A stretch of DNA of 64,000 bases. Origin: Candidatus Peribacteria bacterium (GTDB lineage: Bacteria; Patescibacteriota; Gracilibacteria; UBA1369; UBA12463). Under the pieces are notes generated by a model, which was not told the DNA's origin, did not search any database, and saw only the letters and a program-made list of their open reading frames with translations. This document shows positions 57,255 to 64,000 of this stretch, piece by piece; the stretch's first letter is position 1, and each line of letters starts with the position of its first letter. Where the stretch lies: the NCBI GenBank assembly GCA_943354965.1, contig CALRDN010000008.1, positions 1 to 64,000 of the forward strand. Reading direction: 5' to 3'. Position numbers and translations under genes: made by a program.

Positions 57255-58703
57255 ATGCCAACAGAAAAAATGGAACTTGAAACAATTATTGGTTTGGAAA
57301 TTCATGCGCAAATTGCCACGAATTCAAAGATGTTTTGCTCGTGTTCTGCGAATGCCTACAATGCTGAGCCTAATGAGAATACCTGTCCTGTATGTATGGG
57401 TTTTCCCGGACAACTTCCGGTGATTAATGCTGAGGCGGTCCGCAAAGGTGCCATTGCCGCTATGGCCCTTCAGTGCACTATTCCTGAATATTCCAAGTTT
57501 GATCGTAAGAACTATTTCTACCCGGACTCTCCAAAAGGATACCAGATTTCTCAGTTTGATAAGCCACTTTCCGAGCATGGGAAGATTACTATTCGCGTGA
57601 ATGGTGAGGACAAAGTTATTGGCATTACGAGACTTCATTTAGAGGATGATGCTGGAAAATTGACACACGTAGATAGGGGAACGCTTTGTGATTTTAATCG
57701 TGCGGGCGTTGCGCTGATGGAGATCGTAAGCGATCCAGATATGCGGAGCGCTGCGGAGGCTGCTGCCTATGCCAAAGAAATTCAAGTTATTGTTCGATAT
57801 GTAGGCGCGAGTGATGCCGATATGGAAAAGGGTATGATGCGTTTCGACGCGAGTGTTTCTTTGCGACCAAAAGGTGATACGAAATTATACTCACGTGCGG
57901 AAATTAAAAATTTGAATTCCTTTAAAACACTAGAAGCCGCTATTGAGTATGAGGTTGGCCGACAGAGGAAGTTGTGGGAGGAGGGGAAGCCACAGGATAA
58001 AGACATTACTGTCGGATGGAAGGAGGAGAAGCAGGCTACATACTTCATGCGTGAGAAGGAAGGTGCCGATGACTATCGATATTTCCCGGAACCTGACTTG
58101 CCGCCTTTGGGCCTGAGTGAGGCGATTTTGAATGAACTTCGTAGTTCGTTGCCGGAGTTGCCAGCCGTCCGAAGAGGTCGGTATATACGTGATTTTGCGC
58201 TTTCTGAAGCCGATGTTGAGCTACTTACCGAGGACAAGGATCTGGCTGCATACTTTGAAAATACCTTGAAGGTCGCTACTCATGATCCGAAGAAGGTGGC
58301 GAGTTTTATTACGACTGTTATTCTTCGCTTCTTAAAAGAAGACGCCAAGGATATTGATGAGTGTCCTGTGTCTCCTGAACATCTGGGTGAACTTCTCAAT
58401 GCTGTTGAGTCTGGGAAAATTTCCAACAACATGGCAAAAGGAGAGATTTTTGAGGAGATGTATCTGAAAGGAAAAAGCCCGCTTGAAATTATTAAGGAGA
58501 AGGGACTGGAGCAAGTTAGCGATACGGGCGAAATTGAAAAAATTGCCAATGAAGTTCTCGCTGCGCATAGTGATCAGGTTGCCGAGTATAAATCAGGAAA
58601 GATAAAAGTTTTTGGCTTTTTGGTGGGTCAAGTAATGGCTCGCATGAAGGGTCGTGCAAATCCTGGAGTAGTAAATGATGTGGTTAAGAAACTCTTGGGG
58701 TAG
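57255..58703 (+). CDS. gatB: Aspartyl/glutamyl-tRNA amidotransferase subunit B
   Basis: 482 residues. The GatCAB kinase-like subunit that amidates Glu-tRNA-Gln/Asp-tRNA-Asn. TIIGLEIHAQIATNSKMFC, NTCPVCMGFPGQLPVIN, KNYFYPDSPKGYQISQ, HLEDDAGKL and DYRYFPEPDLPPL are diagnostic; the C-terminal YqeY-like domain ends the protein. GatA and GatC are not adjacent. Indicates indirect Gln-tRNA or Asn-tRNA charging. Confidence 0.97.
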   Translation: MPTEKMELETIIGLEIHAQIATNSKMFCSCSANAYNAEPNENTCPVCMGFPGQLPVINAEAVRKGAIAAMALQCTIPEYSKFDRKNYFYPDSPKGYQISQFDKPLSEHGKITIRVNGEDKVIGITRLHLEDDAGKLTHVDRGTLCDFNRAGVALMEIVSDPDMRSAAEAAAYAKEIQVIVRYVGASDADMEKGMMRFDASVSLRPKGDTKLYSRAEIKNLNSFKTLEAAIEYEVGRQRKLWEEGKPQDKDITVGWKEEKQATYFMREKEGADDYRYFPEPDLPPLGLSEAILNELRSSLPELPAVRRGRYIRDFALSEADVELLTEDKDLAAYFENTLKVATHDPKKVASFITTVILRFLKEDAKDIDECPVSPEHLGELLNAVESGKISNNMAKGEIFEEMYLKGKSPLEIIKEKGLEQVSDTGEIEKIANEVLAAHSDQVAEYKSGKIKVFGFLVGQVMARMKGRANPGVVNDVVKKLLG

Positions 58704-58728
58704 TACCGGTTGATATTTGAATGAAAAT

Positions 58729-58757
58729 TTGGTGAGACGTCAAAGTTATGGTAGAAT
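58729..58757 (+). promoter_or_regulatory. Promoter of the small gene at 58788 (TTGGTG-N17-TAGAAT)
   Basis: TTGGTG (58729-58734), 17 bp, TAGAAT (58752-58757), about 30 nt before the ATG. Confidence 0.5.
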
Positions 58758-58787
58758 CTTTGGTACCGAGATCATAACCTCACACTC

Positions 58788-59063
58788 ATGGTCACCTCAA
58801 CTCTAGATATTTTATATTTGTCGCTCGCCGTAGGCTTTATCGTCTTGGTAATTTTCTTGTCGATTACGTTATTGTATACGATTTTTATCTTGAGAGATGT
58901 TTCGAGTGTGACGCAGGATGTGAAAGAGGTAACGGAAAAAGTAAATCAGGTTATCGTAAGTCCTTTGAATGCGTTTCATTTTCTCGTCGAGCAATTGAAG
59001 CCGTATTTGGAAAATGCTTTCCATGCGATTCAGCAAAGGAGAGCGAAAAAAGGGAAGAAGTAG
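58788..59063 (+). CDS. Small membrane protein with a DUF948-like layout
   Basis: 91 residues. A single N-terminal helix (about 9-36) followed by RDVSSVTQDVKEVTEKVNQVIVSPLNAF, an amphipathic helix, and a basic tail (QQRRAKKGKK). DUF948/YtxG-like general-stress proteins share this arrangement; weak identification. It has a recognisable promoter and stands alone. Confidence 0.6.
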   Translation: MVTSTLDILYLSLAVGFIVLVIFLSITLLYTIFILRDVSSVTQDVKEVTEKVNQVIVSPLNAFHFLVEQLKPYLENAFHAIQQRRAKKGKK

Positions 59064-59099
59064 ATATGATTTATAATCTTTTTTCTCGAGTACAAATTA

Positions 59100-59876
59100 T
59101 TATTTCTGGAGTATTTGTATTGGAAATACTACTACCGCATTCCAGATACGTTTCCAGCGTTTTGGCTCTTTTATGAGTCTGTAGAGCCATTCTAGGCCGA
59201 GGTTTTGGAGGAAGAGAGGAGCGCGCTTGATGGTGCCGGAGATGTAATTGAATGTACCGCCTACACCGATGGCTACTTTTATAGTTGGCATTTTGTGAAG
59301 GTTGCGGGAGATCCATTTTTCTTGAGCGGGAGCTCCATAGGCGACAAAAAGAATATCAGGATTAGTTTCATTGATGAGATCTTTTATTTTTTCTTCTTCA
59401 TAAGGCGATGTGGAGCCGCTGTATGTTCCGACGATAGTAATGTCCGGGAATTGTTTCTCTAGTTGGAGTTTTGTTCGTTCGGCGACTCCTGGTTGTGCAC
59501 CTAAGAGAAATATTTTTGTACCATTTTTGGCTGCGTGTTCTGCTATATCGAGCATGAGATCGGAGCCTTTTATGAGTTCCGGTAGAGGAGTCATTGGTTT
59601 TTTGAAGAGTAGTTTGAGGAGCTTGAGGGTGGAAATAATTTTGGAGTCGTTTTGTGTATTGGCGGCCCAGAGTAGTCCTGTTCCGTCGGCGGTATTGATA
59701 GAAGATTTGTTCAGAATGTTCATAAAATCCTTGTCGTTCTGCGCGGCAAGAACCATTTCCGGGTTTACCGTGATGATGTGTGATTGTTTTTCTGTAGTGC
59801 TAAAAATGAGATCTAATACTTGTGATTTTGTGAGTACATCCACTGGTACGCCCATGATGGTTATCCTTTTTTGCAT
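59100..59876 (-). CDS. WecG/TagA/CpsF family glycosyltransferase
   Basis: 258 residues. GT26 fold: MGVPVDVLTKSQVLDL, TVNPEMVLAAQ, TADGTGLLWA (catalytic Asp), FLLGAQPGVAERTKLQLE, NPDILFVAYGAPAQEKWI and GVGGTFNYISG near the C-terminus. It adds ManNAc-type or other sugars to a lipid-linked intermediate. Its start overlaps the end of the methyltransferase gene by 16 nt on the same strand. Confidence 0.92.
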   Translation of the reverse strand: MQKRITIMGVPVDVLTKSQVLDLIFSTTEKQSHIITVNPEMVLAAQNDKDFMNILNKSSINTADGTGLLWAANTQNDSKIISTLKLLKLLFKKPMTPLPELIKGSDLMLDIAEHAAKNGTKIFLLGAQPGVAERTKLQLEKQFPDITIVGTYSGSTSPYEEEKIKDLINETNPDILFVAYGAPAQEKWISRNLHKMPTIKVAIGVGGTFNYISGTIKRAPLFLQNLGLEWLYRLIKEPKRWKRIWNAVVVFPIQILQK

Positions 59877-60526
59877 ATGACGATAATATTATGGTGCGAA
59901 GTAAATATTTTTTCTATAGTAAGTTTTTTGGCTACTAGTCTGCGTAATTCGTTTTTAGTGAATGCGTGATAGTAACGTTCGAGTTTATTATTCCATCCAA
60001 TGAATAGGTCATTCCAGTCATGTGGGCCGCCGAGGATTTTGGAGAGGATTGCTTTTAGTATTGATGAGATATACTTTTTTTGCCAGAGATTCCAGACGGA
60101 GATGATGATTGTTCCGTTAGGTTTTGTAATGCGGATAAGTTCATTTATGGCTTTTTCTCGTAGTTCTCTTGAAGGGATGTGAGGAAGAGTTGCTATGCAA
60201 AAGGTTACGTTGACTGAGTTGGGTGGTAGGGGAATATCGAGGAGTGATCCTTCGGTAAATGTTTTGGATGGATGAAGTTTCTTGGCTTCTGATAGGAGAT
60301 TTTTACTGATGTCGATTCCTGTATAGGTCATATCCTTAGGAAGACTTTCAATTAAACGGCCGTTGCCACAGCCTATGTCGGCTATTGTGGCTTGAGGAGG
60401 AATTGCGCTTTTGAAGGTCTCGAACTCTGGCCAGGGTGCTTTGCGGGTTTGGGAAAACTCAGAAGCGATTGTGTCGTAATCCAGCTTTACTTTTTCTAAA
60501 ATTTGTCGGGCAATTTCTGATTTCAT
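59861..60526 (-). CDS. Trm9/ALKBH8-like SAM-dependent methyltransferase (candidate tRNA wobble-uridine carboxymethyl methylase)
   Basis: 221 residues. The N-terminus YDTIASEFSQTRKAPWP (17-33) closely matches the Trm9 signature YNEIAPHFSQTRYKPWP, then SAM motif I ADIGCGNGR (49-57), TGIDIS, CIATLPHIPSRELREKAINEL, IIISVWN, and YYHAFTKNEL near the C-terminus, all at Trm9-like positions. Yeast Trm9 and the human ALKBH8 methyltransferase domain esterify cm5U34 to mcm5U34 in tRNA. The gene is divergent from elp3, which makes cm5U, with 20 bp between starts. No Trm112-like activator is seen. Enzyme activity is inferred. Confidence 0.75.
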   Translation of the reverse strand: MKSEIARQILEKVKLDYDTIASEFSQTRKAPWPEFETFKSAIPPQATIADIGCGNGRLIESLPKDMTYTGIDISKNLLSEAKKLHPSKTFTEGSLLDIPLPPNSVNVTFCIATLPHIPSRELREKAINELIRITKPNGTIIISVWNLWQKKYISSILKAILSKILGGPHDWNDLFIGWNNKLERYYHAFTKNELRRLVAKKLTIEKIFTSHHNIIVICKKG

Positions 60527-60530
60527 ATGG

Positions 60531-60536
60531 TAGAAT
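60531..60536 (+). promoter_or_regulatory. -10 box of elp3 in the 20-bp divergent gap
   Basis: TAGAAT ends 10 nt before the elp3 ATG. Its -35 region would lie inside the methyltransferase gene; none is clear. The methyltransferase promoter must in turn lie in or upstream of elp3 codon 1, so regulation is shared. Confidence 0.4.
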
Positions 60537-60546
60537 GGGCTTCGCC

Positions 60547-62148
60547 ATGCATCAAATACCCATAAATCATACCCTGAAGGAGTTGGTCAGACAAGCGCTG
60601 AAATCGCCAGTGAAGGACCAAACAACTTTGCAACAATTAAAGAATCTTTATTCGTCGAAGCATAAAGTTTCTACTCCGACGAACATGGAGCTGATTGAGG
60701 CGTACCGACATATGATCACAGACAAAGAGATTGTCGAGGACAGGGAGTTCATGAAATTCTTGAGAAAGAGGGGAGTTCGATCGATGTCGGGAATTGTTTC
60801 TATTACGGTTATCACGAAAGCCTTCCCTTGCCCTGGAAAGTGCATTTTCTGCCCTACGGAGCCTGGAATGCCAAAGAGTTATCTTTCGAATGAGCCCGCG
60901 ATTATGAGGGCCATCCTGAACGATTTTGGAGCATATAGACAAACGGTGAATCGTATCGATAGTTTGAAACGAACCGGTCATGAAACGGACAAGGTGGAAA
61001 TTATTGTTTCCGGTGGAACATTTTCTTTTTATCCGCATGCCTATCAAACGGCTTTTACGAGACAGATTTTTAATGCTTTGAATTTTCCATTGAAGCCCGC
61101 ACGGAGTTTGCTGAAGGCACAACAGCTTAATGAAAAAGCAGAAAATAGATGTGTCGGTTTGTCTTTTGAGACGCGACCGGATCACATAACGGAGTTAGAA
61201 GTGAAACGCCTCGCTACGCTCGGCGCCACTAAAATCGAGATCGGTATTCAGTGTCTGGACGACGAGATTTACGCCCTCAACCAACGGGGCCATACGATCG
61301 CCGATGTGGCCAGATGCATGCAGCTCCTGAAGGATGGTTGTTTCAAAGTTAACGCCCACATGATGCCAAATCTCTATGGTTCCACGCCTGAGCGTGACTT
61401 CGAAATGACGAAGGAGTTGTTTGATAATCCCGCCTTCCGACCTGACTGGATGAAGATCTATCCAACGATGGTTGTTCCATGGTCCGTATTAGAAAAAATG
61501 CACAAACGTGGCGAGTTTAAGGCGTACTCTGATGAGGTGCTCATCGACCTGATGTGTAAAATCAAACCGCTTATTCCTGAATACGTCCGCGTAACGAGAC
61601 TTTACCGCGATATTCCCGCACCAACGATCGTTGACGGTTCCAAGATTTCTAACTTGCGCCAGGTGGTTCAGGAGGAGATGAAGCGACGAGGACTCCCGTC
61701 ATGTCGATGTATCCGATGTCGCGAGGTGAGAGATACTGTGGTTGACCCGAAGGACCTGCGCATGCGCGTGACCGAGTACGACGCCTCGAACGGAAAAGAA
61801 TTCTTCATTCAGTGGGAAGATCCGGTATCTGATAAAATTTGCGCGTTTATCAGACTTAGATTTCCATCGCAGTATTTCACTGGCAAGAAACATTTCATCA
61901 AAGAGCTTCAAGATTGCGCACTGATTCGCGAACTCCACGTCTATGGCATGCAGATCCCGCTCAACGATAGGGAAGAGGGCTCGCAGCAGCACTTTGGCCT
62001 GGGCAAGACGCTTCTTCTCAAGGCCGAGGAGATTTCCCGAGCCGCCGGATTCAATAAAATGGCTATTATCAGCGGTGTTGGAGTGCGTGAATACTACCGC
62101 AAAACAGGTTACCAGCTGGATGGGACGTATATGGTGAAGGGGATTTAG
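60547..62148 (+). CDS. elp3: Elp3-type tRNA uridine(34) 5-carboxymethylaminomethyl/5-carboxymethyl synthase (radical SAM-GNAT)
   Basis: 533 residues. Radical SAM domain with CX3CX2C (Cys95, Cys99, Cys102) in FPCPGKCIFCPTEPGMP, GGTFSFYP, GLSFETRPDHI, EIGIQCLDDEIYALNQRGHT, NAHMMPNLYGSTPE. A zinc-like cluster SCRCIRCREV follows, then a GNAT domain (about 461-533: RELHVYGMQIPL, QHFGLGKTLLLKAEEI, ISGVGVREYYRKTGY). Elp3 uses acetyl-CoA and SAM to make cm5U34; in eukaryotes it acts inside Elongator, while bacterial and archaeal Elp3 act alone. It is uncommon in bacteria outside a few lineages. Divergent from the Trm9-like gene. Confidence 0.95.
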   Translation: MHQIPINHTLKELVRQALKSPVKDQTTLQQLKNLYSSKHKVSTPTNMELIEAYRHMITDKEIVEDREFMKFLRKRGVRSMSGIVSITVITKAFPCPGKCIFCPTEPGMPKSYLSNEPAIMRAILNDFGAYRQTVNRIDSLKRTGHETDKVEIIVSGGTFSFYPHAYQTAFTRQIFNALNFPLKPARSLLKAQQLNEKAENRCVGLSFETRPDHITELEVKRLATLGATKIEIGIQCLDDEIYALNQRGHTIADVARCMQLLKDGCFKVNAHMMPNLYGSTPERDFEMTKELFDNPAFRPDWMKIYPTMVVPWSVLEKMHKRGEFKAYSDEVLIDLMCKIKPLIPEYVRVTRLYRDIPAPTIVDGSKISNLRQVVQEEMKRRGLPSCRCIRCREVRDTVVDPKDLRMRVTEYDASNGKEFFIQWEDPVSDKICAFIRLRFPSQYFTGKKHFIKELQDCALIRELHVYGMQIPLNDREEGSQQHFGLGKTLLLKAEEISRAAGFNKMAIISGVGVREYYRKTGYQLDGTYMVKGI

Positions 62149-62217
62149 CTTTGATCGATTGACTTAATTGTATATATACAGTATAATTTCAGTGTTATTT
62201 TCCTTTCTTTTACCCCC

Positions 62218-62472
62218 ATGACTTCTCCCGATTTTTCTGTAGATGATATTATTGATTCACTCGATAATTTAGTTGCGCAGGATCTTTCCGTAAATCATGA
62301 TCAAGTTATCAGTGATCTTAGATTAATAGATCTTACAGCCGATCAGTTAAAACGTATTCTAGAAATATGCCATAGGGGATTTCAGATGGCTTTGACCGAG
62401 AAAACTCGCCCTGATTCATACCAGGCAATTATTGGTTATGTTCGTGATCGTTTATCTCAGTGTGCTTCCTAA
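62218..62472 (+). CDS. Small protein of unknown function before a kinase-like gene
   Basis: 84 residues, acidic and helical (DDIIDSLDNLVAQDLSVNHDQV...RLIDLTADQLKRILEICHRGFQMALTEK). No family recognised. The following kinase-like gene starts 3 bp later, suggesting an operon. Could be a partner of the kinase. Confidence 0.6.
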   Translation: MTSPDFSVDDIIDSLDNLVAQDLSVNHDQVISDLRLIDLTADQLKRILEICHRGFQMALTEKTRPDSYQAIIGYVRDRLSQCAS

Positions 62473-62475
62473 TGT

Positions 62476-63507
62476 ATGTTACGCATCCAAACACCTCAAC
62501 TTCTTTTGGAAGATAGCCTCCTGGGCGTCGCGGTGTCGAATGAAGATATTCGTACAGTTCTTGAGGTTGAGAATGTTGTTCCTCGTGTTAGGGAGAGTGT
62601 TTTTTATGCGGCAGATTCAATTCCTAATGAATATGTCCGGATTGTTAATCCTATGCGCAGAAGGGTCGCCGATATTCTTAAGGAAATGGGTTTTTTAGTT
62701 TATACTCAAGAGCAAAAAAGTACGACTCATTCCGGAACTTGGAAACCTCTTACTGATCTTGGACTTTCTGCTAAACATACAAAAGGGTTTATGCCTAAAC
62801 GCTTTGATGTTCCCGAGCATCCTAATTTGGTGCCAGAAAGAATTTTTCCTCTTTATGATATTCATGGGCGAAATCTTCCAGAGACGCTTACGGTAGCTCC
62901 TTCTCATCACGGCATCCTAACTCTCGCTGAAGTTGCAAATAGTCTTTCTGTGCGACATAGATTGAAGGTATTGCTTGATGCGCTTCGTGGCAGTAATGCA
63001 GCCCTTTTCCCTCAATCTATTCATCATTCTGATGTTAAGCCTGCGAATGTATTCGTTACCGAGACGACTAATGGAGTGTCGGGAAAACTTTTTGACTTTG
63101 AAGGTGCTGGTATTCATGGGGTTAAGTCGGATCTTTATAGCCCCTCTGCATACTTCGGCAAGCACACTACCCGTTTACATGTCGGACATGATGTATTTTC
63201 CTATGGCATCTCAATTCTTGAAATTCTGAGTAATGATGATGCTGTTATAAGCTTTTATAATTCATGGCAGAAAAGAAGGGGAGTTGTTGATCGTTTTGCT
63301 CCCCCCGCTACCTCTTCTTCGCAAATGCTTGAGTTGTACTCTCGCGGTTTTTCTCACTTACTTCATGATTTTTGCCAAAGAAACGCGATTCCTAAGGCGG
63401 TTGAAGTTATAATTCTTAAGATGGTTAATCCTCGGTTTGGTGATATTATTGATGTTTCTTCTATTATTCGTAGAATTGAGTCTGCTTATCAACTTAAGAA
63501 GTTGTAG
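62476..63507 (+). CDS. Protein kinase-like protein with degenerate N-lobe
   Basis: 343 residues. The C-lobe carries a clear kinase catalytic core: SIHHSDVKPANVFVTE (HxDxKPxN) and KLFDFEGAG in place of DFG, then DVFSYGISILEIL like the APE/helix F-region. The first 140 residues lack a recognisable glycine-rich loop or VAIK Lys, so ATP binding is uncertain and the protein may be atypical or a pseudokinase. It is cytosolic, without membrane helix. Not Hanks-type by length; eukaryote-like kinases in CPR are few. Confidence 0.65.
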   Translation: MLRIQTPQLLLEDSLLGVAVSNEDIRTVLEVENVVPRVRESVFYAADSIPNEYVRIVNPMRRRVADILKEMGFLVYTQEQKSTTHSGTWKPLTDLGLSAKHTKGFMPKRFDVPEHPNLVPERIFPLYDIHGRNLPETLTVAPSHHGILTLAEVANSLSVRHRLKVLLDALRGSNAALFPQSIHHSDVKPANVFVTETTNGVSGKLFDFEGAGIHGVKSDLYSPSAYFGKHTTRLHVGHDVFSYGISILEILSNDDAVISFYNSWQKRRGVVDRFAPPATSSSQMLELYSRGFSHLLHDFCQRNAIPKAVEVIILKMVNPRFGDIIDVSSIIRRIESAYQLKKL

Positions 63508-63594
63508 TCTTGGTTTGAAGGGGGATTTAGGATTCTATATTGATTATTTTATAGTTTTCCTTATATTACTACCTTACATTTATAAAAATTCTTT

Positions 63595-64000
63595 ATGGGC
63601 ATGGTTGCGTCTGGTTCGAGAATGGGCGATATGGAGAAAGCCTTAGCTGTCTGTATCGATATGGGTCTTGTGGAGGATAATGGAAGGGAGGAGGCGGGTG
63701 ACTTACCTGCTCTTTTACGAGATTTTAACGATATTAGTAGATCAGTACGTGGAGCAATTCAAATCCGAGTGCTTCGTAAGGTTATTGGGGACTCTTCATC
63801 GTTTGGAGCCGTGGGACAGGTAGTTGATACGACTGCATATGATATGCGCCAACGATTTAGCCAGTGGCATTTTGAAGAAGGAGTTTCACCAGCTCTGCTT
63901 ATACTTGAGTCTGCGAGGTATGCCGTGGACGGTGCTCCTAATCATGAAGTTTTGCCTCCTGAGGAGCTGAGTGGTCCCATACTTGGTCTTATTCAAAAGC
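63595..64000 (+). CDS. Unknown protein, 3' end beyond the window
   Basis: From ATG at 63595 the frame (MGMVASGSRMGDMEKALAV...) is open to the window edge, at least 135 residues. It is charged and predicted helical, with no recognised motif. It follows the kinase-like gene by 87 bp on the same strand, so it may belong to the same cluster. An ATG two codons later is an alternative start. Confidence 0.55.
   Translation, partial: MGMVASGSRMGDMEKALAVCIDMGLVEDNGREEAGDLPALLRDFNDISRSVRGAIQIRVLRKVIGDSSSFGAVGQVVDTTAYDMRQRFSQWHFEEGVSPALLILESARYAVDGAPNHEVLPPEELSGPILGLIQK

Noticed and set aside
47649-60526. Single surface-polysaccharide locus joining the GT2, O-antigen ligase-like and WecG-type genes
   Set aside because: They are spread over 12 kb with unrelated housekeeping genes between and on both strands; not supported as one locus.

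Overview
The window reads as one ungapped piece of a small, tightly packed bacterial chromosome of the Candidate Phyla Radiation (Patescibacteria). Peregrinibacteria or a close relative is my best guess, but that is inference. The signs are a divergent 16S rRNA with altered universal positions, PrgI/TraC-like and VirD4-like type IV secretion relatives, genes that touch or overlap, and many lineage-specific small membrane proteins. TGA acts as a normal stop, so this is not the UGA=Gly code of Gracilibacteria/Absconditabacteria.

Layout. 1-0.8 kb: start of clpP and yggS, both leftward. 0.8-12.4 kb: rRNA genes in two separate units. 16S plus tRNA-Ala has its own promoter; 23S plus 5S lies about 6.6 kb further on with a second promoter. 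Each unit is enclosed by a long complementary processing stem. Between them sit a slipin, a heavy-metal P-type ATPase, RsmE, an AI-2E family protein, a two-repeat Tudor-like protein and three tRNAs. 12.4-16.3 kb: TraC-like and PrgI-like genes, DUF4112, lepA. 16.3-20.1 kb: an operon of a family 5 solute-binding protein, a HAMP-SpoIIE phosphatase and a helical protein, without a permease. 20-25 kb: glyA-fthC, an HtrA protease, three tRNAs around a nucleotidyltransferase-like gene, a class I glutamine amidotransferase. 25-31 kb: purA, purC, amt, purE, purB. 31-43.5 kb: a 553-residue unknown, dcd, ileS, secG, a second orphan solute-binding protein, rplI-ruvX, a VirD4-like ATPase, RidA. 43.5-47.2 kb, leftward: ribE, two paralogous membrane proteins, ribH, pgk, GNAT. 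47.2-59 kb: ssb, a glycosyltransferase, a lipoprotein, an O-antigen ligase-like protein, fmt, nrnA-like, lepB, coaE, gatB. 59-62 kb: WecG-type glycosyltransferase, a Trm9-like methyltransferase and, divergently, Elp3. The right edge holds an unknown small gene, a kinase-like gene and a truncated unknown.

Strongest observations. (1) Elp3 and a methyltransferase with the N-terminal signature of eukaryotic Trm9/ALKBH8 start 20 bp apart on opposite strands, which suggests a bacterial cm5U-to-mcm5U wobble pathway. (2) Start codons lack Shine-Dalgarno sequences, the 16S 3' end carries an altered anti-SD, and several -10 hexamers end exactly 6 nt before ATG, pointing to leaderless mRNAs. (3) A solute-binding protein is fused in operon, 2 nt apart, to an RsbU-like phosphatase. 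(4) Two membrane paralogues sit inside a riboflavin gene set.
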